Shown piece after piece: positions 27,400 through 37,578 of a stretch of DNA of 64,000 bases (positions are counted from its first letter, which is position 1; every line of letters starts with the position of its first letter). Below the pieces are notes generated by a model. That model was not told the DNA's origin. It saw only the letters and a list, made by a program, of their open reading frames with translations, and made no database searches. Both the position numbers and the translations under genes were made by a program. This DNA is from Kribbella capetownensis (GTDB lineage Bacteria; Actinomycetota; Actinomycetes; Propionibacteriales; Kribbellaceae), in the NCBI RefSeq assembly GCF_004331485.1, contig NZ_SJKD01000001.1, positions 62,001 to 126,000 of the forward strand. Reading direction: 5' to 3'.

Positions 27400-28965
27400 T
27401 CAGTCGAACCGTTCGTAGGCGGGCAGCGTCAGGAAGTCGACGTACTCTTCTGAGTTCGCAACCTCCAGGAACAGAGCCCGGGCGGACTGGTAGCGCAGGT
27501 ACTGGTCGAGCTTCAGGATCTCTTCGTCGGCGATCCGCTCGACCAGCTCGGTCGTGACGGTCTCCCCGGTGTCCAGTACGACGCCGTTGAGGCGCCACTG
27601 CCAGATCTGCGACCGGGAGATCTCGGCCGTCGCCGCGTCCTCCATCAGGTTGAAGATCCCGACCGCGCCGGTCCCTTCAAGCCACGCCGCCAGATACTGG
27701 ATCGCGACGCTGACGTTGTTCCGCAGGCCGGCCTCGGTCACCGCACCCGGCGTCGACGCGACGTCGAGCAACTGCTCGGCCGTCACCTGGACGTCCTCGC
27801 GGAGCTTGTCCAGCTGGTTGGGCTTGTCCCCGAGCACCGAGTCGAAAACGGTCCGGCAGGTCTCGACCATCCCGGGGTGCGCCACCCACGAGCCGTCGAA
27901 CCCGTCGCCGGCCTCGCGCGTCTTGTCCGCCTCGACCTTGGTGAACGCCTGCTCGTTCACCGCCGGGTCCTTGCTCGGGATGAACGCCGCCATCCCGCCG
28001 ATCGCGTGTGCGCCACGCTTGTGGCAGGTCCGCACCAGCAGCTCGGTGTACGCCCGCATGAACGGAACTGTCATCGTGACGCTGTTGCGGTCGGGCAGCT
28101 GGAAGTCGGCGCCCCGGGTCCGGTGCGTCTTGATCACGCTGAACATGTAGTCCCAGCGCCCCGCGTTCAGACCGGCCGAGTGCTCGCGCAGCTCGTAGAG
28201 GATCTCCTCCATCTCGAACGCGGCCGGGTACGTCTCGATCAGCACGGTGGCCCGGATCGTCCCGCGGGGGATGCCGAGCTCTTCCTGCGCGGTCACGAAC
28301 ACGTCGTTCCAGAGCCGCGCCTCCAGGTGCGACTCCATCTTCGGCAGGTAGAAGTACGGACCCTGCCCACGATCGATCTGCAGCTGCCCGGAGGCGGCGA
28401 GGTAGAGCGCGAAGTCGACCAGCGCCCCCGACGTCTGCTCGCCGTCGATCAGGAGGTGCTTCTCCGGCAGGTGCCAGCCCCGCGGCCGGACGACGATGGT
28501 GGCCAGTTCGTCGTCCGGCTTCAGCGTGTAGCTCTTGGCATCGGTGCTGAAGTCGATCTGCCGGGTGATCGCGTCGAGCAGGTTCAGCTGGCCGCCGACC
28601 ACGTTGTCCCAGGTCGGCGTGTTCGCGTCCTCCTGGTCGGCCAGCCACACCTTGGCGCCCGAGTTCAGGGCGTTGATCGTCATCTTCCGGTCGGTCGGCC
28701 CGGTGATCTCCACCCGCCGGTCGACCAGCCCCGGCGCGGCCGCGGCGACCCGCCAGTCCGGTTCGTCGCGGACGTCCTTGGTCTCCGCCAGGAATCCCAG
28801 CGATGCGCCGGCGGCGATCTCGGCGACCCGCTCGCGGCGACGGTCGAGCAGCTCGCGCCGCCGCCCGTCGTACTCGCGGTGCAACCGCTCGATCAGGCCG
28901 AGCGCCCGCTCGGTCAGGATCTCGTCGTACCGCGCGCGTCGTGCACCGATGACCTCGACTGCCAC
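27400..28965 (-). CDS. aceB: Malate synthase A
   Basis: Condenses glyoxylate with acetyl-CoA to malate; cytoplasmic. At 521 residues it matches the A-type family, with [62 protein letters not shown] and [11 protein letters not shown]. The GTG start lies only 4 bp after the stop of the glycosidase-like gene, so it is the last gene of a LacI-linked sugar operon rather than a stand-alone glyoxylate-shunt gene. No isocitrate lyase gene is in the window. Confidence 0.95.
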   Translation of the reverse strand: MAVEVIGARRARYDEILTERALGLIERLHREYDGRRRELLDRRRERVAEIAAGASLGFLAETKDVRDEPDWRVAAAAPGLVDRRVEITGPTDRKMTINALNSGAKVWLADQEDANTPTWDNVVGGQLNLLDAITRQIDFSTDAKSYTLKPDDELATIVVRPRGWHLPEKHLLIDGEQTSGALVDFALYLAASGQLQIDRGQGPYFYLPKMESHLEARLWNDVFVTAQEELGIPRGTIRATVLIETYPAAFEMEEILYELREHSAGLNAGRWDYMFSVIKTHRTRGADFQLPDRNSVTMTVPFMRAYTELLVRTCHKRGAHAIGGMAAFIPSKDPAVNEQAFTKVEADKTREAGDGFDGSWVAHPGMVETCRTVFDSVLGDKPNQLDKLREDVQVTAEQLLDVASTPGAVTEAGLRNNVSVAIQYLAAWLEGTGAVGIFNLMEDAATAEISRSQIWQWRLNGVVLDTGETVTTELVERIADEEILKLDQYLRYQSARALFLEVANSEEYVDFLTLPAYERFD

Positions 28966-28969
28966 GAAC

Positions 28970-31036
28970 TCACTCCCTCTCAGTCACAACCACGACCTCG
29001 TGATCGGCGATCCTCGCCACCTCGACCGTAATCCAGCCGTCGTCGGTCTTCACCTCCGCCTCCCCGCCCGCGACCAGGAAGCGGGCCCGGTCGCCGGTCC
29101 CCCGGATCCGGACGGTGAACGGCCCGGCCGGCGTCAGCTCCTCCAGCCGCCCGCGCCACGCACCACCTTGATCGAGGTTGACCAGGTGCAGCACGAGCGC
29201 GTCGTCCTGCCGGTAGACCTGGCAGTCGAGTACGCCGGCTCCTTCCACCTGCAACGGGATGTCGTCCCGGGCGGCCCACCGGACCAGGTTCGCCAGCAGC
29301 CGACCGTGATCCGGATGGTGGTACTGCGCGTACATCCGGTCGAGGTCCGCCGCCAGGTACGCCGTCCGCTCGCCGAGCACCACCACGGGTACGTCGGTCC
29401 GCGGCTCGGACATCCACGACTTCTCGGGCGGATAGATCGGGAACGGCGGAACGTAGGTCACCGCTGCCCCGGATGCCGCGACCATTTCCAACTGCCCGCC
29501 GAACGGCAACACATCGGTGTCGTCGAAGCCGTCCGCGATCACCCGGTCCTCGATCCGCAGGTACGAATGCGCGGCGTACGTCTCCCAGTCGACCGTGCCG
29601 GCCTCGAGCGACTTGCCCTCGTGATGGACGCCGAGCAGGTCGGCCAGCGCGAAGTCGTCGCGCCGATCGCCCCACTCGTCGTACAGGCTCGACTCACCGG
29701 TGACCACGAGCCGCCCGCCACCATCGACGTACTCGCGTAGCGCGACGCACTGCTCGTCGGTCAGGACTCCGACGTTCGGTACGACGATCACCGCGAACCG
29801 CTGGTCGACCTCGTGCACCGGCAGGTACGGGATCCGGGCCCGGACCAGTGCGTCGACCCAGCCGCGGTACGGCAACCAGCTGGTCGTCTCCGGATCGGCC
29901 TTGCCATGGAAGTCCACGCTGCGCTGACTCCACAGCAGCCCGACCGTGGCGACCGGCTCGCGGTTCACCAAATACCGATCGTTCTCCTCGTGCCACCGGA
30001 ACAACGGCTCGGCGGTCGCGTACTGCCGCCGATCCTCGTGCACCGAACCGATGTGGTGCCACCACGGCTGGATGCCGCCGGCGAATCCCTCGACCGCCCA
30101 CATCCGGGCCTCCGGCGCGGGCTTGCTCCCGAGCCGGAACGTCGGCGTCCCCGCGTCGTACATCGCTGTGCTCTCCGGGATCAGCGTGTCCCAGCCGAGC
30201 AGGCCGTGCAGCCGCTTGCCGCTGTCGGAGTTGGCCTGGAAGCCGGACTCGTCGTGGCGCCACTGCGAGTCGAGCATGAAGATCGAAGCGCGCTTGCAGA
30301 TCTCCACGTCGTCACGCAGCCGCTTGCTCTGGGCAACGACCTCGCCGCCGTTCATGCCGATCCACAGGCAGTCCGGACCGCCGGCGCGGCGGGTCACCTC
30401 GTTGTTCAGGTCCCACACCGCCAGCCGCCGGTCGTAACTCCACCGGATCCACTGCCGGTAGGTCGGGTCGGCCCAGTCCACCCTGGTGGGGAGGTCCTGG
30501 CCGAAGCTGTCCCGGCAGTTCGGGCAGTAGCAGATCGTGTCCCGGCCCAGACCGCTCCAGCTGTTGTCGGTGATCCCGTCCGGCGCGGTCCGTTCGATGA
30601 TCTCCTCGAGGATCCCGGTCAGGAACTCCCGGTAGTACGGCCCGGTGACACAGGCGACGTACAGCTCCCCGGCCCGGTGAGGGTTGCCGTCGGCATCGAC
30701 CGCGAACCAGTCCGGATGGGCGTCGTACAAGGGCTGGTGGGCCCGGTTGGAGTCCATCCGTGCGAGCACGGTCAGCCCGTCCTCCTTGGCCAGCTCGACG
30801 ATCTCGCCGTACAGGTCGCGATCGCCGAGGAACTCGGCCCGGTGCTGCAGCTCGAACTTGCTCGGGTAGTACGCGACGATCCCGCCCGCGTTGACGATCA
30901 CGCCCTGCACCCGGGTACGACGCCAGTGCTCGCGCCACCAGTCGGCGTCGTACCGGGCCGGGTCCTTCTCGGTCAGGTTGGTCTGCGCCCACCGGAGTGT
31001 GCGCTGATACCAAGGCTGTGTCACCGGCTGGGTCAC
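28970..31036 (-). CDS. Putative glycoside hydrolase with GATase-like beta-galactosidase trimerisation domain
   Basis: 688-residue cytoplasmic protein. The N-terminal half looks like a TIM-barrel glycosidase ([40 protein letters not shown]) with the CxCxxC signature [11 protein letters not shown] seen in hypothetical-glycosidase (GHL6-like) proteins. The centre (about 370-560) is GATase-like ([32 protein letters not shown]), as in beta-galactosidase trimerisation domains; the end is a beta domain. The activity is unassigned. Its start overlaps the stop of the second glycosidase-like gene (ATGA), placing it in the ABC/LacI operon. The substrate is presumably imported by that transporter. Confidence 0.75.
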   Translation of the reverse strand: MTQPVTQPWYQRTLRWAQTNLTEKDPARYDADWWREHWRRTRVQGVIVNAGGIVAYYPSKFELQHRAEFLGDRDLYGEIVELAKEDGLTVLARMDSNRAHQPLYDAHPDWFAVDADGNPHRAGELYVACVTGPYYREFLTGILEEIIERTAPDGITDNSWSGLGRDTICYCPNCRDSFGQDLPTRVDWADPTYRQWIRWSYDRRLAVWDLNNEVTRRAGGPDCLWIGMNGGEVVAQSKRLRDDVEICKRASIFMLDSQWRHDESGFQANSDSGKRLHGLLGWDTLIPESTAMYDAGTPTFRLGSKPAPEARMWAVEGFAGGIQPWWHHIGSVHEDRRQYATAEPLFRWHEENDRYLVNREPVATVGLLWSQRSVDFHGKADPETTSWLPYRGWVDALVRARIPYLPVHEVDQRFAVIVVPNVGVLTDEQCVALREYVDGGGRLVVTGESSLYDEWGDRRDDFALADLLGVHHEGKSLEAGTVDWETYAAHSYLRIEDRVIADGFDDTDVLPFGGQLEMVAASGAAVTYVPPFPIYPPEKSWMSEPRTDVPVVVLGERTAYLAADLDRMYAQYHHPDHGRLLANLVRWAARDDIPLQVEGAGVLDCQVYRQDDALVLHLVNLDQGGAWRGRLEELTPAGPFTVRIRGTGDRARFLVAGGEAEVKTDDGWITVEVARIADHEVVVVTERE

Positions 31037-32496
31037 TTGAGACTCCGGATCGCGTCGCCGGCGCCGGACAGGTTCTCCAGCAGCATCTCGGAGTACTTGC
31101 GACTCAGTACGACGCCCTCTGCGCCTCCCTCGAACGCGGCCAGGGTCGCGTCCCGCACCGACTCTCGGGTGCAGGCGGTCAGCTCGCCCTCGTTGTCGTC
31201 CCAGTTGATCTTGGTGCCGACGTCACGCGGCTTCTCCAGCCCGCGCTGCTTGGCGACGCCGACCGGGATGTCGATGTCGATGCCCGGGTAGATCGCGCTC
31301 TGCCCGCCGACTCCGGCCACGGCGCGCTCGGTCTCGCGGCGTACGTAGTCCGCGGTGAAGCCCGTCTGCGGCAGCTTCTCGTACGCGCCTTCGTCGAGCT
31401 GCAGCAGCTTCATCATCAACGGGTAGACGTCCTCGGGCTCCGCGTCGGCGAACAGCGAGCCGCAGATGCTCTTCACCCAGGTGAAGAAGCGCGGGCCGGC
31501 GCAGTTGTTGTAGATGACCACCTTGATGAAATCGGAGAACTTCGCCATCTCGGTGTAGTCCTGATCGGCGCGATAGAACGGGCTGAACGAGATGTTGTGG
31601 TAGACGTGCCAGCCGACCTGGACCTCGGGCGAGATCGCCTTGGTGACGCCGTAGATGTCGCGGTACAGCTGTCGCTGGCTCTCGGTCCACAGGTTCTGCC
31701 AGGACAGCACCTCGGGGAAGTTCAGCAGGATCCGCCAGAACGTGACGAACGCGCCGTCGACCGGACGCTCACCGGCACCGACCCGCTGGTTCCACTCGAC
31801 CAGCTCACGGTAGCCGCGCATCGCGCGGTCGACGTCGATGCCGCGGTCGCGAGCGATCTGCTGGCAGTGCCGGCAGAAGCAGCCGATCTCGGCCACCTCG
31901 ACGGTGCCCTGCATCAGCATGTTCAGCGGGCCGGGCCGCTCCGAACACCACGCCAGACCGTCGAGCTCATAGCTCTGCACGTAGTCCTCGACGAACCCGA
32001 GGTGCCAGTTGCGGTAGTCCGGGTTGTTGAAACACGGCCGGCGGCCCGGACGGCCCCACGCGTCCACCTCGAGCACCTTGGCGAAGTTCGGGTAGGTCCG
32101 CAGTTCGCGGGCGCCACCGCTCTCCTCCATCCAGGCGAACGACTTGATCCCGCGCTCACGCGCCTTCGGGATGACCTCGCCGAGCAGGTCGAGCTCGGGG
32201 TGTTCGGGCGCCCGGCCGACCGAGCCGAGCGCGGTGTTGGCGTAGTACTGCGGATGCGGCGTCGCGTAGTTGCCGCCGACCCAGCCGAGGTCGTACTCGG
32301 AGACGCCGTGGTCGGGAATCGGGTGCCCGGGGATCTGGCGGCCGCCGGTGCCCCGGGTCCAGGTCGGTGTGGCCAGGAAGAGCGCGTTGACCGCGCCCCG
32401 GTCGGCCAGGATGTCGAGTGTCTGGTCGACGCCTTCGTCGACGAACGAAACCGCTCCGATCTGCATGGCAACGAGCCGCTCCGGCACGGTGCTCAC
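31033..32496 (-). CDS. Putative glycosidase-like protein, CxCxxC-containing
   Basis: 487-residue cytoplasmic protein with barrel-like elements (MQIGAVSFVDEGVDQTLDIL, WVGGNYATPHP, GIKSFAWMEESG, YELDGLAWCSERPG) and the motif CFCRHCQQIARDRGIDV, positioned like the CxCxxC of the neighbouring protein. It appears to be a distant member of the same unassigned glycosidase group. GTG at 32496 is chosen because it overlaps the permease stop (GTGA); GTG at 32487 is an alternative. Both glycosidase-like genes are sandwiched between the permeases and aceB. Function inferred from context only. Confidence 0.7.
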   Translation of the reverse strand: MSTVPERLVAMQIGAVSFVDEGVDQTLDILADRGAVNALFLATPTWTRGTGGRQIPGHPIPDHGVSEYDLGWVGGNYATPHPQYYANTALGSVGRAPEHPELDLLGEVIPKARERGIKSFAWMEESGGARELRTYPNFAKVLEVDAWGRPGRRPCFNNPDYRNWHLGFVEDYVQSYELDGLAWCSERPGPLNMLMQGTVEVAEIGCFCRHCQQIARDRGIDVDRAMRGYRELVEWNQRVGAGERPVDGAFVTFWRILLNFPEVLSWQNLWTESQRQLYRDIYGVTKAISPEVQVGWHVYHNISFSPFYRADQDYTEMAKFSDFIKVVIYNNCAGPRFFTWVKSICGSLFADAEPEDVYPLMMKLLQLDEGAYEKLPQTGFTADYVRRETERAVAGVGGQSAIYPGIDIDIPVGVAKQRGLEKPRDVGTKINWDDNEGELTACTRESVRDATLAAFEGGAEGVVLSRKYSEMLLENLSGAGDAIRSLK

Positions 32497-33308
32497 CCCT
32501 TCATTCCTGTCATCGTGATGCCTTGGATGAAATAGCGCTGCGCAAAGAGGAAGACGACGATGACGGGGACCACCGAGACGGTTGCCCCGCACATCAGCAG
32601 ACTGATCTGGGTGAAGTACTCGCCCTGGAACTGGGCCAGCGCCACCGGCAGCGTCTGCAGGTTCTCGGAATTGATGTAGATCAGCGGACCGAACAGGTCG
32701 TTCCACGACTCGAGGAACGTGAACACCCCGATCGCGGCCAGCGCCGGCTTGGTCTGCGGCAGCATGATCCGCCAGTAGATGCCGAACGTGGACGCCCCGT
32801 CGATCTTGCCCGCGTCCTCGAGTTCCTGCGGGATGGTCAGGAAGGACTGCCGCATCAGGAACGTCGCGAACACCGGTGTGAGCACCTTCGGCACCCACAG
32901 CGGGTACTGCGTGTCCACCCAGCCGATCTGGCGGAACACGATGTACTGCGGGATCAGGTAGGCGATGCCCGGGATGATCGAGGTCGCCAGTAGCACCATG
33001 AACGCCGCGTCCCGGCCGGCGAACCGCAACCGCGCGAACGCGTAGCCCGCCATCGACGCGACGATCAGGATGCCGACCACGTTCAGCCCGGCGAGTTTCA
33101 CGCTGTTCCAGAGGAACACCGGGATCAGCTCGAAGACCTGCCGGTAGTTGTCCCACTGCGCGTCGGTGGGCAGGAACTGCGGCGGCACCGACAGCACCTT
33201 CGCCTCCGGCCGCAGCGACGCGCTGACCATCCAGACCAACGGCGCCAGGAAGATCACCGCGAACAGCGACATCACGACGTACTGCGAGGTCTTGCTCACC
33301 AGTCTCAT
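32493..33308 (-). CDS. ABC sugar transporter permease, MalG-type
   Basis: Inner-membrane permease of 271 residues, about six transmembrane helices. The EAA-type loop is LEDAGKIDGASTFGIYWRIMLP. The C-terminus GITMTGMKG is typical of MalG-type permeases. ATG at 33308 overlaps the stop of the partner permease (ATGA). With the partner permease and lipoprotein it forms a carbohydrate importer; no ATPase subunit is encoded nearby. Confidence 0.92.
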   Translation of the reverse strand: MRLVSKTSQYVVMSLFAVIFLAPLVWMVSASLRPEAKVLSVPPQFLPTDAQWDNYRQVFELIPVFLWNSVKLAGLNVVGILIVASMAGYAFARLRFAGRDAAFMVLLATSIIPGIAYLIPQYIVFRQIGWVDTQYPLWVPKVLTPVFATFLMRQSFLTIPQELEDAGKIDGASTFGIYWRIMLPQTKPALAAIGVFTFLESWNDLFGPLIYINSENLQTLPVALAQFQGEYFTQISLLMCGATVSVVPVIVVFLFAQRYFIQGITMTGMKG

Positions 33309-34258
33309 GAGTAGAACACCCACCTCTTCTGGAACTTCCACTGCAGGAACGTGACGGCCGCGATCACCGCGAAGAGGATCCACGCCATCGCCGAGGCGTA
33401 GCCGACCTTCCCGAAGCCGAACGCGTTCTGGTAGATGTTGAAGATGTAGACGCTGGTGGCGTGGCCGGGCCCGCCCTTGGTCATCACGTAGATCAGGCCG
33501 AACACCTGGAACGACGTGATGAACTGCGTGATCAGCAGGAACAGGAAGTGCGGTGTCAGCAGCGGCAGCGTGATGAACCGCAACCGCTGGAACGCTCCGG
33601 CGCCGTCGATCTTCGCGGATTCGAAGTACTCCGCCGGCAGCCCTTGCAGACCGGCGAGCAGGATGATCATCGGGTACCCGATGCCCTGCCAGACGCTGAC
33701 CATGATCACCGCCGGCATCGCCCAGGTGGAACTGGACAACCATTGCGGTCCGGGGATGCCGACCTGGTCGAGCAGCCCGTTCACCACACCGTTGTCAGGC
33801 TGGAAGAACCAGAACCAGACGAACCCGATCGCGACCACGTTCGTCACGTACGGCGCGAAGTACGCCGTCCGGAAGAACGCCACCCCGCGGATCGGCCGGG
33901 CACACAGCAGTGCCAGCACCAGGCCGATCCCGATCGTCAGCGGAATGCTCGCCAGCGTGAAGTAGATCGTGTTCTTGAACGTCTGGATGAACAGCGGGTC
34001 GTTGCCGAACAGCTCGGTGAAGTTGCGGAGCCCGACGAACTTCGGCGCCGAGATGCCGTTCCAGTCGGTCAGCGAGGCCCCGATCGAGACCAGGATCGGG
34101 AAGAACTGGAAGGCCACCACTCCGACCACGATCGGACTGATGAACAACCACCCGACCAGGTTCGCCTTCCGGCGGGCCCTGCGGATCTCGGGCTGGTGAT
34201 TCGGTATCGGGGCCTCGGCCACCGGGGTCCTTGTTGGTGTTGTCGTTGCCATCGACAT
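33305..34258 (-). CDS. ABC sugar transporter permease, MalF-type
   Basis: Inner-membrane permease of 317 residues with a cytoplasmic N-terminus of about 35 residues and six hydrophobic segments. The EAA loop is YFESAKIDGAGAFQRLRFITLPLL. The ATG at 34258 shares a base with the lipoprotein gene stop (TGATG), so translation is coupled. Second gene of the operon. Confidence 0.92.
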   Translation of the reverse strand: MSMATTTPTRTPVAEAPIPNHQPEIRRARRKANLVGWLFISPIVVGVVAFQFFPILVSIGASLTDWNGISAPKFVGLRNFTELFGNDPLFIQTFKNTIYFTLASIPLTIGIGLVLALLCARPIRGVAFFRTAYFAPYVTNVVAIGFVWFWFFQPDNGVVNGLLDQVGIPGPQWLSSSTWAMPAVIMVSVWQGIGYPMIILLAGLQGLPAEYFESAKIDGAGAFQRLRFITLPLLTPHFLFLLITQFITSFQVFGLIYVMTKGGPGHATSVYIFNIYQNAFGFGKVGYASAMAWILFAVIAAVTFLQWKFQKRWVFYS

Positions 34259-35562
34259 CAACCCTTCAAGGCGTTCTCCACCTGTGGTTTGATCTGACTC
34301 AGCACGTCGCCGACAGGCTTCTCACAGTTGTAGGCCTGGTCCAGCGCGGGCCGGTACAGTTCGCGGGCGCCGAGCGTGTTCTTGGTCTGGTTGGTCGCGG
34401 TCAGGTGCTTGGCCGCCTCGGCGAACAGCCCGATGTGCTCGGGCATCTTCCCGTTCGGCGCCAGCTCGGCCGCGGCCTTGTTGTTGATCGGCGTGAACGC
34501 CCCGCCCTGCAGCAGGGTCTTCCCGCCTTCCTCACTGGCCAGGTACTTGAGCAGCTCCCACGCCTGGTCCGGGTTCTTCGCCTTCTTCGGGATGCAGAAC
34601 ACGATCACGCTGGACTCGGTCTTCTGCTCGATGTCGGCCGGCGGTGCCGCCACATCCCAGGTGAAGTCCTTGACCGTGGTCCGCAGGTACGGCACGGTGC
34701 CGAAGGTCGCGAACATCATCGCGAGCTTGCCCTGCGCGAACATCTGCGTCTCCGCGTTGTCCTGCTGCAGTGCCGACCACGGCGGCTGCACCTTGTCCTT
34801 GCAGGTCAGATCCGTTGCCCACTGCAACGCTTCGACCTCCTTGGCGTCCGGCAGGGTGAACTTCGTCCCGTCCTGGGAGAAGATGCCGGTCTGGCTGCCG
34901 TGGTTGACCGTGAAGGTCTGCTCGTAGCCGGTGTCCAGATAGACCAGAGCGCCGTACTGCTTCTTGCCCGGGTCGGTCAGTTTCTTCGCTCTGTCACCGA
35001 AATCGGCCCAGGTCCAGCCGTCCGGTGACCAGGTCGTCGGCGGCAGCGGTACGCCGGCCTGCTTGAAGAGATCGGCGTTGTAGAAGATCAGCCGGGGTTC
35101 GTAGCCGAGCACCCAGGCGGTGTGTGAACCGTCCGGCTGCTTGGGGAACTCGTAGGTCTCCTTGGCGAACGCCGACGTGTCGAGTTTGTCCTTCTCGATG
35201 TACGGGTTCAGGTCCAGCAGCGCTCCCTGGGTGGAGAAACCGCGGACGAAGTCGTCGTTGATCCGCATCACGTCCGGCGGGCTGCCACCCGCGATCAGCG
35301 TGCGCATCTTGGTGTCGTACTCGGTAGTGACGGCGGGCTGGATCGTGACCTTCGTCCCCGACTCCTTCTCGAAGGCCTGGATGGCCTGCTCGAGCGGATT
35401 GCCCTTGACCTGCTCCCAGTTCAGGAAGGTCAGGCCGTTCTTGCCTCCACCACCACCTGCGTTGCCGTTGCCACCACAGCCGGCGAGTACCCCACCGGCA
35501 GCGAGTCCCGTCAGTCCGGCGAGAAACCTGCGGCGGCTCAGGTTGGAGAGTTGTGTCTGCAC
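34258..35562 (-). CDS. ABC sugar-binding lipoprotein
   Basis: Extracellular solute-binding protein of 434 residues. The signal has twin arginines (SRRRFLAGLTGL) and a lipobox LAGC at about residues 26-29, so it is a lipoprotein anchored on the outside. A Gly-rich linker precedes the two-lobe domain (TFLNWEQVKGNPLEQAIQAF). It is the first gene of the operon, and two tandem operator copies lie 24-51 bp upstream of the start. Ligand unknown; probably an oligosaccharide processed by the two glycosidase-like proteins. Confidence 0.92.
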   Translation of the reverse strand: MQTQLSNLSRRRFLAGLTGLAAGGVLAGCGGNGNAGGGGGKNGLTFLNWEQVKGNPLEQAIQAFEKESGTKVTIQPAVTTEYDTKMRTLIAGGSPPDVMRINDDFVRGFSTQGALLDLNPYIEKDKLDTSAFAKETYEFPKQPDGSHTAWVLGYEPRLIFYNADLFKQAGVPLPPTTWSPDGWTWADFGDRAKKLTDPGKKQYGALVYLDTGYEQTFTVNHGSQTGIFSQDGTKFTLPDAKEVEALQWATDLTCKDKVQPPWSALQQDNAETQMFAQGKLAMMFATFGTVPYLRTTVKDFTWDVAAPPADIEQKTESSVIVFCIPKKAKNPDQAWELLKYLASEEGGKTLLQGGAFTPINNKAAAELAPNGKMPEHIGLFAEAAKHLTATNQTKNTLGARELYRPALDQAYNCEKPVGDVLSQIKPQVENALKG

Positions 35563-35585
35563 CGGAATCTCCCATCCACGAGGGA

Positions 35586-35613
35586 TGAATACGTATACAA
35601 TGAATACGTATAC
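35586..35613. promoter_or_regulatory. Two tandem LacI-type operator copies
   Basis: TGAATACGTATAC occurs twice, 15 bp apart centre to centre (35586-35598 and 35601-35613); each has a palindromic ATACGTAT core, the usual form of a LacI-family operator. It lies between the divergent lipoprotein and LacI genes, near their start sites, and is markedly AT-richer than its surroundings, so it probably also contains promoter elements. Repression of the sugar operon and possible autoregulation are inferred. Confidence 0.8.
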
Positions 35614-35696
35614 ACAGTGCTGAACCAGAGGTCAACGGCGAGTGGCGACACTCTTGAGTAGGGTTCAGCATTTGGACTACGAGGGGAGGCGGGGTC

Positions 35697-36728
35697 ATGA
35701 CGCGACCACCGACGAGCAGGGATCTGGCCCGCCTGGCAGGGGTGTCCCAGGCGACAGTTTCACGGGTGCTGACCAACAATCCGAAGGTCAACCCGGAGAC
35801 CAGGGCGCGAGTGTTGCAAGTACTGAAGGACGCGAACTACACGCCGAACGCGTTGGCCCGCGCGATGAAGACCGGGCGGACCGACACGATCGGCGTCTTC
35901 ATGACCCGGGTGACCAGCCCGTTCCACGCCGAACTGCTGGACGAGATCGGACGGGTGCTCAGCTCGGTCGGGCTGCACATGATCCTGTGGAACATCGAGC
36001 ACGACCCTGAGGAGACGATCGCCGACGTCCTGCACCAGCGGCTGGTCGACGGCTTCCTGCTCACGTCGGCGACGTACGACTCGAAGCTGCACACGATGGC
36101 ACTCGCCTCGGGGACACCGACCGTGCTGCTCCACCGCGGCATCGACGGCCTCGACTGTGATCAAGTGGTCGGCGACAACTGGCAGGGCGCGTACGACGCC
36201 GGCCGGTACCTGGTCGAGGCGGGCCACACCGACATTGGTCTGGTCACCCTGACCCACACCGGGAACACCTCACGGGATCGCGACCTCGGCTTCCGCGCCG
36301 CGCTGACCGACGCAGGCGTCAAGATCAAGCCCAGCAACGTCGTCTCGGTCGGCGTTCCCCATGCGGACGGCCACGCGGCTGCGCGCAAGCTGCTGTCGAA
36401 GCGCAAGCCGCCGACCGCGATCTACACCGTCACCGACCTGCTCGCGTTCGGCATCCTGGACGGTGCGCGGGCGATCGGCGCGAACGTGCCCGACGACGTC
36501 TGGCTGATCGGCTACGACAACACCGAGCTGGCCGCGTGGGAGTCGTTCGACCTGACCTCGGTCGAGCAGCCGGTGCACGCGATCGTCCAGACCGGGATCG
36601 ACCTGCTCCGCAAGAGGATCGCCGAACCGGACCGGCCGACCGAGATCATCAGCCTTCCCTGCCCACTGGTGATCCGCGGCTCGACCGCGAACACTCCCTG
36701 GGCTAGTGCCCCGCGTCGCACTAGCTGA
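35697..36728 (+). CDS. LacI-family transcriptional regulator
   Basis: 343-residue DNA-binding regulator. The N-terminal helix-turn-helix is complete (SRDLARLAGVSQATVSRVLTN, residues 7-27), followed by the hinge (NYTPNALARAMKTGRTDTIG) and a periplasmic-binding-protein-like effector domain. GGGGAGGCGGGG precedes the ATG. Divergent from the sugar importer operon and next to the tandem operators, it should be its sugar-responsive repressor. The 3' end overlaps the LLM gene by 8 bp. Confidence 0.93.
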   Translation: MTRPPTSRDLARLAGVSQATVSRVLTNNPKVNPETRARVLQVLKDANYTPNALARAMKTGRTDTIGVFMTRVTSPFHAELLDEIGRVLSSVGLHMILWNIEHDPEETIADVLHQRLVDGFLLTSATYDSKLHTMALASGTPTVLLHRGIDGLDCDQVVGDNWQGAYDAGRYLVEAGHTDIGLVTLTHTGNTSRDRDLGFRAALTDAGVKIKPSNVVSVGVPHADGHAAARKLLSKRKPPTAIYTVTDLLAFGILDGARAIGANVPDDVWLIGYDNTELAAWESFDLTSVEQPVHAIVQTGIDLLRKRIAEPDRPTEIISLPCPLVIRGSTANTPWASAPRRTS

Positions 36729-37578
36729 GCCTCGGCAGGACGCCGGCCAGGACCTCGGCGTGGTCTTCCGGCTTCGACAGGCCCATGTTCATCGTGTTGA
36801 CGGTCAGGTGAGTCGCACCGAGCTCGCGCCAACTGTCGACGTACGTCCGCCAGTCCTGCTCGGGCACGTTGCCGAGCGTGAGCCTGGCCTCGAAGCCGAT
36901 CTGCGCGGGGTCGCGACCTGCCTCCACAGCCGCTGCCCGGATCGTCTCCAACTGCGCACGCGCCTTGTCGTCCGGCGGGCCCTGCGGCATCCATCCGTCC
37001 CCGATCCGCCCGGTACGACGCAGTACGGCGTCCGCACTGCCGCCGAACCAGATCGGGATCTGCCGGCGCGGCAGCGGATTGAGCCCCGCTTCCACGATCT
37101 GGTGGAACTTCCCGTCGTACGAGATCACCGGCTCGGACCACAGCTTGCGCAGTACGTCGACCTGCTCCTCGAGCAAGGCGCCCCGCTGCTTGAAGGGCAC
37201 ACCGAGGGCTTGGTACTCGACCTGGTTCCAGCCGATGCCGACACCGAGCCGCAACCGGCCGCCGCTCAGGACGTCCACCTCGGCCGCCTGCTTCGCGGCC
37301 AGCGCGGTCTGCCGCTGCGGGAGCACCAGCACGCCGGCGACGAGCTCGAGCTCGGTGGTGATCGCCGCGAAGTACCCGAACAGCACGAAAACCTCATGGA
37401 ACAAGGACTTGTCGGTGTATCCGGTCCAGCCCGGCCTGTTCGCCGGATCCGCGCCGAGCACGTGGTCGTAGGCGAGCACATGGCTGTACCCGGCCCGCTC
37501 CACCGTCGTCACCCAGTCGCGCACCACCGTCGGGTCCGCGCCGATCTCGAGCTGAGGGAACACCGCACCGATCTTCAC
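36721..37578 (-). CDS. LLM-class F420-dependent oxidoreductase
   Basis: Luciferase-like TIM-barrel oxidoreductase of 285 residues, probably F420-dependent (TIGR03619-like pattern). Motifs are KIGAVFPQLEIG at the start, LAYDHVLGADP, VDVLSGGRLRLGVGIGWNQVEYQALG and IPIWFGGSADAVLRRTGRIGDGW. The GTG start overlaps the TetR stop (GTGA), so regulator and enzyme are one unit. The substrate cannot be predicted. Confidence 0.9.
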   Translation of the reverse strand: MKIGAVFPQLEIGADPTVVRDWVTTVERAGYSHVLAYDHVLGADPANRPGWTGYTDKSLFHEVFVLFGYFAAITTELELVAGVLVLPQRQTALAAKQAAEVDVLSGGRLRLGVGIGWNQVEYQALGVPFKQRGALLEEQVDVLRKLWSEPVISYDGKFHQIVEAGLNPLPRRQIPIWFGGSADAVLRRTGRIGDGWMPQGPPDDKARAQLETIRAAAVEAGRDPAQIGFEARLTLGNVPEQDWRTYVDSWRELGATHLTVNTMNMGLSKPEDHAEVLAGVLPRLS

